Shown: positions 25,267-33,409 of the stretch, one piece after another
Layout: the number at the start of each line of letters is the position of its first letter
How positions within the stretch are numbered: position 1 is the stretch's first letter
Origin: Microbacteriaceae bacterium VKM Ac-2854
GTDB lineage: Bacteria > Actinomycetota > Actinomycetes > Actinomycetales > Microbacteriaceae
DNA: 64,000 nt
Reading direction: 5' to 3'
NCBI GenBank assembly: GCA_013205085.1
Contig: JABMLH010000001.1
Coordinates: 806,001-870,000, forward strand
Notes under the pieces: model-generated
The model's input: the letters and a program-made list of their open reading frames with translations, nothing else
The model's database searches: none
Told to the model about the DNA's origin: nothing
Position numbers and translations under genes: made by a program

Positions 25267-25390
25267 GCGAACACCTGGGCTGGCTTGAGCGAATGGCACC
25301 CTGTCTCGCCGGGCCGCAGTCCGCGAGATTCCGCGGATCCCTGCGGCCGCGGCGGAGGTGCGGCTCGCTGAAACCAGCCCACGTGTTCGC
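25267..25390. repeat. Large palindromic element, family A, copy 3
   Basis: GCGAACACCTGGGCTGG (25267-25283) pairs with 25374-25390 with one mismatch. The right arm ends on the first base of the rhaB stop codon. It lies in the same orientation as copy 2, 246 bases further on, and even the preceding GTGAGCGCCGCG is repeated, indicating a local duplication of the whole unit. The 122 bases between the copies show no gene. Confidence 0.92.
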
Positions 25391-26817
25391 TAACTCTGGC
25401 GACCCCGCGGCTCGAAGCGCACCGGCGGGTGGGCGGCGCGCACGATCGCGCGCAGCGACTCCAGGGAACCCGACACGATGCCCGCCGCGCGGGCCTGCAC
25501 CAGGATGTTGCCGATCGCCGTGGCCTCGACCGGGCCGGCGAGCACCGGCCGGCCGGTCGCGTCCGCGGTCAACTGGCACAGCAGCGCGTTCTGCGAGCCG
25601 CCGCCCACGATGTGGATGACGTCGACCCGCACGCCCGAGAGCTCCGCGGCCTGCTCGATGGTCACGGCGTAGGCCACGGCGAGCGACTCGAGGATGGATC
25701 GCACGAACTCGGCGCGGGTGCGCGGCTGCTCGCGGCCGTGCTCGACGCACCACTCCACGATGCGTCCCGGCATGTTGCCGGGGGCGATGAAGCGCTCATC
25801 CGCGGCGTCGAAGACCGTGACCGGCCCGCGGATCGCGGCGGCCTCGGCCAGCAGGGCCGTCAGCTCGATGCTCTCGCCGCTGCGCTTCTCCCACGCGCGG
25901 ATCGACTCCGAGAGCAGCCAGAGGCCGGACACGTTCTTCAGGTATCGGATCCGCCCGTCGACGCCGCCCTCGTTGGTGAAGTTCGCGGCGAGACCCTCCA
26001 GACTCACCACGGGCTTCGCGAGTTCGACGCCGACGAGCGACCAGGTTCCGCTAGAGATGTACGCGAAGTTCTCATCCGACGCGGGCACGCCGACCACCGC
26101 GGATGCGGTGTCGTGCGAGCCCACTGCCGTGACTCCCAAGCCCTGGGATGCGCCGAGTTCGGCGGCGACTCCGGGTAGCAGCGGCGCCAGGCTCGCGCCC
26201 GGCTCGATGAGCGGAGCGAACAGCTCCGGCGGAAGTTCGGTGCGCGCGAAGAGCTCCGTGTCCCAGTCGCGCGTGAACGGATCGAGCAGACCCGTCGTCG
26301 AGGCGTTCGTGATCTCGGTGGCGTGCGCGCCGGTCAGCCAGTACGCGAAAAGATCCGGGATGAGCAAGGCGCGATCGGCGATGTCGAGCACACCTGCCGC
26401 ACGGTCGGCCGCGAGCTGGAACACGGTGTTGAACGGCAGGTGCTGCAGCCCGTTGCGGCGGTACAGCTCATCGGCCGGGATGCGCGCGTGCACATCCGCC
26501 ACACCCGCCGCGGTGCGCTCGTCGCGGTAGTGGAACGGGGTCTGCACGAGGTGATCGCCACGCAGCAGGCCGTAGTCCACCGCCCAGGAGTCGATGCCGA
26601 TCGAGGCGACGCCCGGCTCGTCGCGCAGCGCGGAGGCGAGGCCGGCGGTGACGGAGCGGTACAGCTCGAGCACGTTCCAGTGCAGCCCGTCCGTGGTGCG
26701 GACGGGCTGGTTGGGGAACCTGGCCACGTGCTTCATCCGCAGCTCGCTGCCGCTGACGTAGCCGAGGATCACCCGCCCGCTGGTGGCGCCGAGATCGACG
26801 GCCGCGACGGCCTTCAT
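25390..26817 (-). CDS. rhaB: Rhamnulokinase
   Basis: A 475-residue FGGY-family kinase. AVDLGATSGRVILGYV opens the actin-like fold, VASIGIDSWAVDYGLL and SHDTASAVVGVP are sugar- and nucleotide-site motifs typical of rhamnulokinase, and HIVGGGSQNALLCQLTADATG is the C-terminal FGGY signature. It phosphorylates L-rhamnulose at O1 with ATP. It is the third gene in a minus-strand rhamnose cluster (rhaI, aldolase/dehydrogenase, rhaB) and ends inside a palindromic element. Confidence 0.93.
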   Translation of the reverse strand: MKAVAAVDLGATSGRVILGYVSGSELRMKHVARFPNQPVRTTDGLHWNVLELYRSVTAGLASALRDEPGVASIGIDSWAVDYGLLRGDHLVQTPFHYRDERTAAGVADVHARIPADELYRRNGLQHLPFNTVFQLAADRAAGVLDIADRALLIPDLFAYWLTGAHATEITNASTTGLLDPFTRDWDTELFARTELPPELFAPLIEPGASLAPLLPGVAAELGASQGLGVTAVGSHDTASAVVGVPASDENFAYISSGTWSLVGVELAKPVVSLEGLAANFTNEGGVDGRIRYLKNVSGLWLLSESIRAWEKRSGESIELTALLAEAAAIRGPVTVFDAADERFIAPGNMPGRIVEWCVEHGREQPRTRAEFVRSILESLAVAYAVTIEQAAELSGVRVDVIHIVGGGSQNALLCQLTADATGRPVLAGPVEATAIGNILVQARAAGIVSGSLESLRAIVRAAHPPVRFEPRGRQS

Positions 26818-26856
26818 CGTGAGGCCCCGACACGTCGCTGGTCGTGCCCGGCCCGC

Positions 26857-26914
26857 TGGTTGAGCCTCCCGAAACCACTCCCCGTTCGCACAGTGATTTC
26901 GGCAGGCTCAATCA
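26857..26914. repeat. TGGTTGAGC...CGAAACCA palindrome, copy 1
   Basis: Arms 26857-26878 and 26893-26914 are complementary at 19 of 22 positions (TGGTTGAGCC..CCGAAACCAC). A second copy lies at 62175-62230 between ureC and ureF. Both sit between genes of one operon on the same strand rather than at an operon end. Confidence 0.85.
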
Positions 26915-26932
26915 CCGGGTACCGCTCGCACA

Positions 26933-28969
26933 TCATCGGAGGAACGCGGCCGCGACGCCAGCATCGACCGGTACGTGCAGTCCGGTGGTGTGCGAGAAGT
27001 CGGAGGTGCACAGTGCGAACACAGCGTTGGCGACGTTCTCGGGCACGACCTCGCGCTTGAGGATGGTGCGCTGGGCGTAGAACTTGCCCAGGTCCTCCTC
27101 CTCGATGCCGTAAGTCTTGGCCCGGTTCGCGCCCCAGCCGGAGGCGAAGATGCCGGAGCCGCGCACGACGCCGTCGGGGTTGATGCCGTTCACCTTGATG
27201 CCGTGCTCGCCCAACTCGGCCGCGAGCAGACGCACCTGATGCGCCTGGTCGGCCTTGGTCGCCGAGTAGGCGATGTTGTTCGGGCCGGCGAAGACGGAGT
27301 TCTTCGACGAGATGTAGATGATGTCACCGCCGAGCTTCTGGTCCACCAGCACGCGCGCCGCGGCCTTCGACACCAGGAACGAGCCCTTCGCCATCACGTT
27401 GTGCTGCAGGTCCCAGTCGGCCTCGGTGGTGTCGAACAGCGACTTCGAGAGCGAGAGTCCGGCGTTGTTCACGACCAGGTCGAGGCCGCCGAAGGCGAGC
27501 ACGGAGGCGTCGATCGCCGACTGCACGGCGGCCTCGTTCGCGACGTTCGCGGCGATGCCGACGGCCACATCCGTGGAACCGAGTTCTGCCGCGGCGGCCT
27601 CGGCCTTGGCCGCATCCAGGTCGGCGATGACGACGCAGGCGCCCTCCGCCGCGAGGCGGGTGGCGATCGCCTTGCCGATGCCGGAAGCGGCACCCGTGAC
27701 CAGCGCGATCCGGCCCGCGAGCGGCTTGGGCTTGGGCATCCGCTGCAGCTTGGCCTCCTCCAGCGCCCAGTACTCGATGGCGAACTTCTCGGCCTCGTCG
27801 ATCGGTGCGTAGCGGGAGATGCCCTCGGCGCCGCGCATCACGTTGATCGCGTTGATGTAGAACTCGCCGGCCACGCGGGCGGTCTGCTTGTTGGCGCCGT
27901 AGGAGAACATTCCGACGCCGGGCACCAGGATGATCAGCGGATCCGCGCCGCGGATCGCGGGGGACTCCGGCGTCGCGTGGGCGTCGTAGTACGCCTGGTA
28001 GTCGGCGCGGTAGGCCTCGTGCAACGCAGGCAGCGCCGCCAGGATCTCCTCGACCGAGGCGCTGGAGGGCAGATCCACGATCAGCGGCTTGACCTTGGTG
28101 CGCAGGAAGTGGTCGGGGCAGGAGGTGCCCAGCGCGCCCAGGCGGGGCGCCGCGGCGGAGGCGAGGAAGTCGAGGACGACGTTCGCATCCGTGAAGTGAC
28201 CGACCTGCGGCTTGTCGTGCGAGGCGACGGCGCGCAGGTGCGCGGCGAGCTTCGCGGCCTTGGCGATGCGCTCCTCGGCGGGCAGGGCCTCGAAGCCGGC
28301 GCGGACCGGGCCGAACGGCTCGGGGATGCTGTTCGCGGCGATGTAGGCCGCCGCGGTCTCGATGATCCAGAGCGAGTTGGCCTCGGCCTGGTCGCTGGTG
28401 TCGCCCCAGGCGGTGATGCCGTGGCCGCCGAGGATCGCGCCGATCGCCGCCGGGTTCGACTCCTTCAGTGCCGCGATGTCGAGGCCGAGCTGGAAGCCGG
28501 GGCGGCGCCAGGGCACCCAGATCACCTTCTCGCCGAACGCCTTCGCGGTCAGCGCCGGACCGTCGGCGGCGGTCGCGAACGCGATGCCGGAGTCGGGGTG
28601 CAGGTGATCGACGTGCGCGGCGTCGACGAGGCCGTGCATCGCGGTGTCGATCGACGGGGCCGCGCCGCCCTTGCCGAACAGGGTGTGGTCGAACGCGGCG
28701 ACCATCTCGTCCTCCCGGTCCAGGCCCGGGTAGACGTTCTGCAGCGCGCGCAGCCGGTCGACCCGCAGCACCGCGAGCCCCGCCTCCGTCAGTGTGCCGA
28801 GGTCGCCGCCGGATCCCTTCACCCACATCAGCTCGACCGGCTCGCCGGTGACGGGGTCGGTCTCCAGCCCCTTCGCCGAGGTGTTGCCCCCGGCGTAGTT
28901 GGTGTTCTTCGGATCGGCGCCGAGCCGGTTGGAGCGCGCGATCAGCTGCGCGGCGGCTTCGTTCGTCAT
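26933..28969 (-). CDS. Bifunctional rhamnulose-1-phosphate aldolase / short-chain dehydrogenase
   Basis: The ATG at 28969 gives 678 residues. Residues 1-400 are a class II aldolase domain (NTNYAGGNTSAKG, DHLHPDSGIAFA with the zinc histidines, GGHGITAWG). Residues about 425-678 are a short-chain dehydrogenase with GAASGIGKA and the catalytic YSATK. This fused RhaE/RhaW-type enzyme splits L-rhamnulose-1-phosphate into dihydroxyacetone phosphate and L-lactaldehyde and oxidises the lactaldehyde. Length and domain order match the family. It lies between rhaI and rhaB; a 25-bp palindrome upstream separates it from rhaI. Confidence 0.93.
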   Translation of the reverse strand: MTNEAAAQLIARSNRLGADPKNTNYAGGNTSAKGLETDPVTGEPVELMWVKGSGGDLGTLTEAGLAVLRVDRLRALQNVYPGLDREDEMVAAFDHTLFGKGGAAPSIDTAMHGLVDAAHVDHLHPDSGIAFATAADGPALTAKAFGEKVIWVPWRRPGFQLGLDIAALKESNPAAIGAILGGHGITAWGDTSDQAEANSLWIIETAAAYIAANSIPEPFGPVRAGFEALPAEERIAKAAKLAAHLRAVASHDKPQVGHFTDANVVLDFLASAAAPRLGALGTSCPDHFLRTKVKPLIVDLPSSASVEEILAALPALHEAYRADYQAYYDAHATPESPAIRGADPLIILVPGVGMFSYGANKQTARVAGEFYINAINVMRGAEGISRYAPIDEAEKFAIEYWALEEAKLQRMPKPKPLAGRIALVTGAASGIGKAIATRLAAEGACVVIADLDAAKAEAAAAELGSTDVAVGIAANVANEAAVQSAIDASVLAFGGLDLVVNNAGLSLSKSLFDTTEADWDLQHNVMAKGSFLVSKAAARVLVDQKLGGDIIYISSKNSVFAGPNNIAYSATKADQAHQVRLLAAELGEHGIKVNGINPDGVVRGSGIFASGWGANRAKTYGIEEEDLGKFYAQRTILKREVVPENVANAVFALCTSDFSHTTGLHVPVDAGVAAAFLR

Positions 28970-29023
28970 GGGGTGTGCTCTTTCTGGGAGGAGGTGTCGG
29001 TTGAGGTACGAGCGTCGTGGGGA

Positions 29024-29094
29024 TAGGGGGTTGTCACTCCGTCCCGCTGCGAGGAAGCGGCACGCCCGGAGCGGGACGGAGTGACAACCCCCTA
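29024..29094. repeat. GTTGTCAC-family palindrome, copy 3
   Basis: The arms 29024-29048 and 29070-29094 are perfectly complementary over 25 bases (TAGGGGGTTGTCACTCCGTC...). The loop is 21 bases. It lies between rhaI and the aldolase gene, inside what would otherwise be an operon, so it may attenuate downstream expression. Confidence 0.92.
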
Positions 29095-29109
29095 GAGGGC
29101 CGCTGAGGG

Positions 29110-30276
29110 CTAGGCGCCCCAGGAGGACTGGGTGCCGCCGACGCGGTCCGCGGCGATGGCGGACTGGTAGCCGGAGGCGGCGTAGGCGGCCATCGGGTCG
29201 GCGGGCAGGCCGCGGGATTCGCGCCACGCGGCGAGCGGGGTGCGCACGTCCTGGTAGAACGCGTCCATGAAGATGCCGTTCGCGCCGAGCACGTCGCCGG
29301 CCAGCTGCGCCTGCTCGAGCGCCGCGCGGTCCACGAGCAGCGCGCGCGCCGTCATCTCCTGCACGTTCAGTACCGAGCGGATCTGGCCGGGGATCTTGTC
29401 CTCGACGTTGTGGCACTGGTCGAGCATGAACGCGACGGGGGAGTCGGGCCCGTAGCCGTCGCCGCGGACGACCTCGTACAGGATGCGGAACAGCTGGAAC
29501 GGATCCGCGGCACCCACGATCAGGTCGTCGTCGGCGTAGAAGCGCGAGTTGAAGTCGAACGAGCCGAGTTTCCCGAGGCGCAGCAGCTGCGCGACGATGA
29601 ACTCGATGTTGGTGCCGGGAGCGTGGTGGCCGGTGTCGAGGCAGACCATCGCCTTGTCGCCGAGCGCGAGCACCTGGGCGTAGGAGGTGCCCCAGTCCGG
29701 CACATCCATGTGGTAGAACGCGGGCTCGAAGAACTTGTACTCCAGGACCAGGCGCTGCTCATCGCCGAGGCGCGCGTAGATCTGCTGCAGCGAGTCGGCG
29801 AGGCGGTCCTGCCGACCGCGGATGTCCTGCTGGCCGGGGTAGTTGGATCCGTCCGCGAGCCAGATCTTCAGGTCCCGCGAGCCGGTTGCGTCCATCACAT
29901 CGATGCACTCGAAGTGGTGGTCGATCGCCTTCTGCCGGATCGCCGGGTCGGAGTGGGTGAGCGAGCCGAACTTGTACGCGTCGTCCTGGAAGGTGTTCGA
30001 GTTGATGGTGCCGAGCTCGACGCTCAGGCCCTGGGCGAAGTCACGCAGGGCGCTGTAGTCGTCGACCTTGTCCCAGGGGATGTGCAGGGCCACCTTCGGC
30101 GCGAGCCCGGTCAGTTCGTTGACCTTCGCCGCATCCGTCAGCTTCTCCTGGATCGTGCGCGGCGTACCCGGAGTGGTGAACACCTTGAAGCGGGTGCCGG
30201 CGTTGCCGAACGCCCAGGAGGGCAGTTCGATGGCCTGCTGCGCGAGCAGCGGGGCGATGTCGTCGAAGGTCGTCAT
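29110..30276 (-). CDS. rhaI: L-rhamnose isomerase (RhaI type)
   Basis: The ATG at 30276 gives 388 residues, a TIM-barrel isomerase of the actinobacterial/Pseudomonas rhaI type. VALHIPWDKVDDYSALRDFA, WLADGSNYPGQQDIRGRQDR, LEYKFFEPAFYHMDVPDWG (metal-binding Glu and Asp) and CLDTGHHAPGTNIE are recognised. It interconverts L-rhamnose and L-rhamnulose. A near-perfect LacI-type operator (30306-30317) lies 29 bases upstream, so the LacI regulator at 31267 probably controls it. Confidence 0.92.
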   Translation of the reverse strand: MTTFDDIAPLLAQQAIELPSWAFGNAGTRFKVFTTPGTPRTIQEKLTDAAKVNELTGLAPKVALHIPWDKVDDYSALRDFAQGLSVELGTINSNTFQDDAYKFGSLTHSDPAIRQKAIDHHFECIDVMDATGSRDLKIWLADGSNYPGQQDIRGRQDRLADSLQQIYARLGDEQRLVLEYKFFEPAFYHMDVPDWGTSYAQVLALGDKAMVCLDTGHHAPGTNIEFIVAQLLRLGKLGSFDFNSRFYADDDLIVGAADPFQLFRILYEVVRGDGYGPDSPVAFMLDQCHNVEDKIPGQIRSVLNVQEMTARALLVDRAALEQAQLAGDVLGANGIFMDAFYQDVRTPLAAWRESRGLPADPMAAYAASGYQSAIAADRVGGTQSSWGA

Positions 30277-30305
30277 GGGCGTCGTTGTCCTTTGCGGTCG
30301 TGCGG

Positions 30306-30317
30306 TGAATCGTTTCA
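30306..30317. promoter_or_regulatory. LacI-type operator upstream of rhaI
   Basis: TGAATCGTTTCA differs by one base from the perfect palindrome TGAAACGTTTCA. It is 29 bases upstream of rhaI, and a sister site lies at 30692-30703. Confidence 0.75.
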
Positions 30318-30367
30318 AAACCTGCGGAAACAGTATCGCGTCGGCGCCCCCGGCGTCAACGTCCGGA

Positions 30368-30688
30368 TCAGGCCAGGTGGAAGTACTCCGTCAGTCGCTC
30401 CATCGCCGTGTCGGGCGAGCGGCCGTCGTTGTCGAAGTACTGCGACATGCCCGCCTGCCAACGGGCGTTCACTTCTTCGCGGTCCATCCCGGCAAGGGCC
30501 GCTTCGAAGTCGTCGGTCTCGAGGTAGCCGACGACGAGTCCGTCTTCGGGGCGGACGAACAGGGAGTAGTTGTGCCAGCCGGAGCGGCTCAGGGCGTCGA
30601 GCATGTCGGGCCAGACGACGGCGTGGGCTTCGAGGTAGTCCTCGACGCGTTCGGGTTTGAGGTGCAGGAGAAAGCAGACGCGGTTCAT
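30368..30688 (-). CDS. rhaM: L-rhamnose mutarotase
   Basis: A 106-residue ferredoxin-like protein of the RhaM family: MNRVCFLLHLKPERVEDYLEAH, VWPDMLDALSRSGWHNYSLF with the catalytic His, and a C-terminal EYFHL. It interconverts the alpha and beta anomers of L-rhamnose to feed the isomerase. It lies first in the minus-strand rhamnose cluster. A LacI-type operator starts four bases upstream of its start codon. Confidence 0.93.
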   Translation of the reverse strand: MNRVCFLLHLKPERVEDYLEAHAVVWPDMLDALSRSGWHNYSLFVRPEDGLVVGYLETDDFEAALAGMDREEVNARWQAGMSQYFDNDGRSPDTAMERLTEYFHLA

Positions 30689-30691
30689 GCG

Positions 30692-30703
30692 TGAAACGTA
30701 TCA
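30692..30703. promoter_or_regulatory. LacI-type operator upstream of rhaM
   Basis: TGAAACGTATCA has one mismatch to the symmetric consensus. It abuts the rhaM start codon and lies 26 bases from the start of the divergent DUF427 gene, so it could affect both. Confidence 0.75.
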
Positions 30704-30729
30704 AAGGCGGAGGATCGGCGTAACCTCGG

Positions 30730-31221
30730 ATGATGAAGCGCATCGTGCCGGGCCCCGGCCAGGAATCCGTCTGGGACTACCCGCGTCCGCCGCGCGTGGA
30801 GGCGACGACCGAGCGGGTGGTGATCCGGCTCGGCGGCGACGTCGTCGCCGATGCATCCGCCTCCTTCCGCGTGCTGGAGACCAGCCATCCGCCGGTGTAC
30901 TACCTGCCCCGCTCGGCGTTCGCGCCCGGGGCAGTGGAGCCGGCGCCGGGCCGCAGCTTCTGCGAGTTCAAGGGCGCGGCGAAGTACCTGACCTTGCGCG
31001 GCGGCGGCGTCGTGGCCGAGAGCGCCGGCTGGTACTACCCGACACCCAGCCCGGGCTTCGAGGCGATCGCCGATCACGTCGCCGTCTATCCCGAGCGGAT
31101 GGATTCCTGCGAGGTGGCGGGGGAGACGGTGCTGCCGCAGCCCGGCAACTTCTACGGCGGCTGGATCACCTCGCGCGTGGTCGGTCCGTTCAAGGGCGAG
31201 CCGGGCACCCTGCACTGGTGA
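30730..31221 (+). CDS. DUF427 domain protein
   Basis: A 163-residue protein of the DUF427 family: an N-terminal half with PRVEATTERVVIRLGGDVVADA and a C-terminal CEFKGAAKYL...YPTPSPGF block. The fold is a small beta barrel and the function unknown. Two adjacent ATGs (30730, 30733) are possible; no strong ribosome site is visible, though GGCGGAGG lies 16 bases upstream. It is divergent from rhaM and 45 bases before the LacI gene, so co-transcription with the regulator is possible. Confidence 0.85.
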   Translation: MMKRIVPGPGQESVWDYPRPPRVEATTERVVIRLGGDVVADASASFRVLETSHPPVYYLPRSAFAPGAVEPAPGRSFCEFKGAAKYLTLRGGGVVAESAGWYYPTPSPGFEAIADHVAVYPERMDSCEVAGETVLPQPGNFYGGWITSRVVGPFKGEPGTLHW

Positions 31222-31266
31222 GGTCGAGTCGGATGCCATACTTCTGTGCAGCCGGAGGGAGGGTCG

Positions 31267-32259
31267 ATGTCGTCGATCAGCGTGCGCGATGTCGCCGCCC
31301 TCGCGGGAGTGTCCGTCGGCACCGTCTCGAACGTGCTGAACCGGCCGGAGAAGGTGTCGGAGGATGCGCGGCTGCGGGTGCAGGACGCGATCGCCAAGCT
31401 CGGCTTCGTGCGCAACGACGCCGCACGGCAGCTGCGCGCGGGCCGCAGTCGCAGCATCGGCCTCGTGGTGCTGGACGCCGGTAACCCCTTCTTTATGGAC
31501 CTCGCCCGCGGCGCGGAGGATCGGGCGGCCGACGAGGGCCTCGCGGTGCTGCTGGGCAACTCCGACGACACCGCGAGCCGCGAATCCGCCTACCTCGACC
31601 TGTTCGAGGAGCAGCGCGTCAGCGGGGTGCTGATCTCGCCGCTGGGGGATGCGATGTCGCGGCTGGAGCGCCTGCGCGAGCGCGGCATCCCCACCGTGCT
31701 GGTGGACCGGGAGTCGCACAACTCGGCGTTCTCGTCGGTCTCGGTGGACGACGTCGCCGGGGGTCGGCTCGCGGTGGAGCACCTGCTGTCGATCGGCCGG
31801 CGCCGCGTCGCGTTCGTGGGCGGGCCGCTCTCGATCCGCCAGGTCAGCGACCGGCTCTCGGGAGCGCGCCAGGCGGTGGCCGAGGTCGCGGATGCGCGGT
31901 TGGAGACCCTGGTGACCGGAGCGCTCACGGTGCTGGAGGGGCGCGCGATCGGCGAGGCCGTGCTCGCGCGGCCCGCCGCGGAGCGCCCCGACGCGATCTT
32001 CTGTGCGAACGACCTGCTCGCGGTGGGCGTGCTGCAGGCGCTGATGCTGCTGGGTGACGTGCGCGTGCCCGACGACATCGCGCTGATCGGCTACGACGAC
32101 ATCGCGTTCGCCTCGGCGGCGGTGGTGCCGCTGTCCAGCATCCGTCAGCCCAGCGCCCTGATCGGCGCGACCGCGGTCGAGCTGCTGTTGGATCCGGGCG
32201 AGCCGCGCCAGGTGGTGTTCCAGCCGGAACTCGTGGTGCGCGCCTCGACGGTGGGGTAG
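31267..32259 (+). CDS. LacI-family regulator, probable rhamnose regulator
   Basis: The ATG at 31267 follows GGAGGGAGG and gives 330 residues. The N-terminal SVRDVAALAGVSVGTVSNVLN is a classical LacI helix-turn-helix with hinge, followed by a periplasmic-binding-like sugar domain (IGLVVLDAGNPFFMDLARGAE, VLVDRES, ALIGYDDIAFASA). Two LacI-type operators, next to rhaI and rhaM, make it the likely repressor of the rhamnose genes; that link is inferred from position and operator form. No operator was seen in front of its own gene. Confidence 0.9.
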   Translation: MSSISVRDVAALAGVSVGTVSNVLNRPEKVSEDARLRVQDAIAKLGFVRNDAARQLRAGRSRSIGLVVLDAGNPFFMDLARGAEDRAADEGLAVLLGNSDDTASRESAYLDLFEEQRVSGVLISPLGDAMSRLERLRERGIPTVLVDRESHNSAFSSVSVDDVAGGRLAVEHLLSIGRRRVAFVGGPLSIRQVSDRLSGARQAVAEVADARLETLVTGALTVLEGRAIGEAVLARPAAERPDAIFCANDLLAVGVLQALMLLGDVRVPDDIALIGYDDIAFASAAVVPLSSIRQPSALIGATAVELLLDPGEPRQVVFQPELVVRASTVG

Positions 32260-32266
32260 GGCGGAG

Positions 32267-32275
32267 TTATCCACA
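32267..32275 (+). promoter_or_regulatory. TTATCCACA box upstream of nuclease-like gene 3
   Basis: TTATCCACA within GTTATCCACAG begins seven bases after the LacI stop codon and ends 52 bases before the GTG at 32328. CAGGAT at 32314-32319 is 38 bases further on, where CACGAT lies in the two paralogues. Confidence 0.7.
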
Positions 32276-32327
32276 GATCCGGTTCCACCCTCGTTCGGGG
32301 GTCATGATTCCGGCAGGATGACCTGTT

Positions 32328-33197
32328 GTGAACATCGCCAACGCCCTCGTCGAACTCGACGGTGTCGTGACGGCGGCGGAATTGGTCGCCGGGGGAGTTC
32401 CCCGTCGAGCCGTGCAGAAGGAACTGGCGTCCGGCCGCATTCGCCGGCTCCGCGCTGGTGTCTATGCCGGCTCCGATGCCTCCGGTCCGCTGGTCGATGC
32501 CGCCGAGGCGGGCGGGCTCCTTGCCGGCACGAGCGCGCTGAAGTACTACGAACTCTGGTTGATGCCGGGCGAGCCGGCGAGCCGGGAGTACTGGGTCGAC
32601 CCGAAACGGCGGCGGCCAAGCGGAAGCGAGCGATACTGGCGCGATCGTGCGTGGTCGGGCGATGGTCGATTCGTCGTCTCCGTGTTGCACGCCCTCTGGC
32701 AGAAGGCGCAGCCGTGCCTGGGCGTCGAGCCGTCGGACGAGGCTGACGAAGCCTTCCTCGTCGCGCTCGAATCGGCGCTGAACAAGCAGCTGATCGTGAT
32801 GGACGATGTGGGGCTGCTTGCGGAGCGCCTTCCCCGCTCGGCGCGCCGCCTCCTCGATTTCGCCGTGGATTCGTCGCAGAGCGGACTCGAGACGCTCGCG
32901 CGCTGGCGGCTGGCGAAGATCGGCTTCCGTGCGAAGCCGCAGGTCCGCATCCCGGGCGTCGGCGTCGTGGACCTCGAGGTCAGCGAATCACTTCTGCTCG
33001 AGTTGGATGGGAGGGAGCACGACTTCGACGACGACCGCCGACGGGATTGCATCGCAGCGACTTTGGGTAAGGCGACGTTGCGCCCGTCGTACAACTTGGT
33101 GATGTGGGAGTGGTCGACGGTCGAAGCCGCCGTGATCGGGCTCACCGGGCGCGGGGTCCCTGGGGCTGACCGTCGGCATGTACACGATGACGGGTGA
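32328..33197 (+). CDS. Putative nuclease 3: AbiEi-like wHTH plus DUF559/Vsr-like domain
   Basis: A 289-residue paralogue of the genes at 18342 and 24166, starting with GTG. The winged helix (LDGVVTAAELVAGGVPRRAV, RLRAGVYAGSD), the RYWRDRAWSGDGRFVVSVLH middle and the DUF559-like domain (E188, D215, E225, D227) are conserved. The last ~10 residues (DRRHVHDDG) and the TGA are encoded by the left arm of a palindromic element, so the natural C-terminus seems replaced. It follows the LacI gene on the same strand, but its own box argues for a separate promoter. Confidence 0.82.
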   Translation: MNIANALVELDGVVTAAELVAGGVPRRAVQKELASGRIRRLRAGVYAGSDASGPLVDAAEAGGLLAGTSALKYYELWLMPGEPASREYWVDPKRRRPSGSERYWRDRAWSGDGRFVVSVLHALWQKAQPCLGVEPSDEADEAFLVALESALNKQLIVMDDVGLLAERLPRSARRLLDFAVDSSQSGLETLARWRLAKIGFRAKPQVRIPGVGVVDLEVSESLLLELDGREHDFDDDRRRDCIAATLGKATLRPSYNLVMWEWSTVEAAVIGLTGRGVPGADRRHVHDDG

Positions 33198-33330
33198 GTC
33201 GGAACGCCACCGGTGGATCCGGCCGCCTCGCCCCCGGAATGATGCGGCTTTCGCGGCCCGGATGAGGGTGGCCGTTCATCTCGCCCGTCATCGTGTACAT
33301 GCCGGCTCGGGCACAACCAGGGTCAGCCCC
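33162..33330. repeat. Large two-tier palindromic element, family D
   Basis: Inner arms 33174-33198 and 33280-33304 match at 24 of 25 positions (CGGCATGTACACGATGACGG...). An outer pair, GGGGCTGACC (33162-33171) and GGTCAGCCCC (33321-33330), extends the stem. Inside, GGAACGCCACC and GGGTGGCCGTTC form another pair. The left arm supplies the end of nuclease-like gene 3, including its stop codon. Confidence 0.9.
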
Positions 33331-33409
33331 GATCCGAGCGCGCGATTGCGCGCGCATCCTCTCTGGTAGAGGGCCGCAACGGTGCGGCCAGACAGCGAAG
33401 GAGCAGCTC

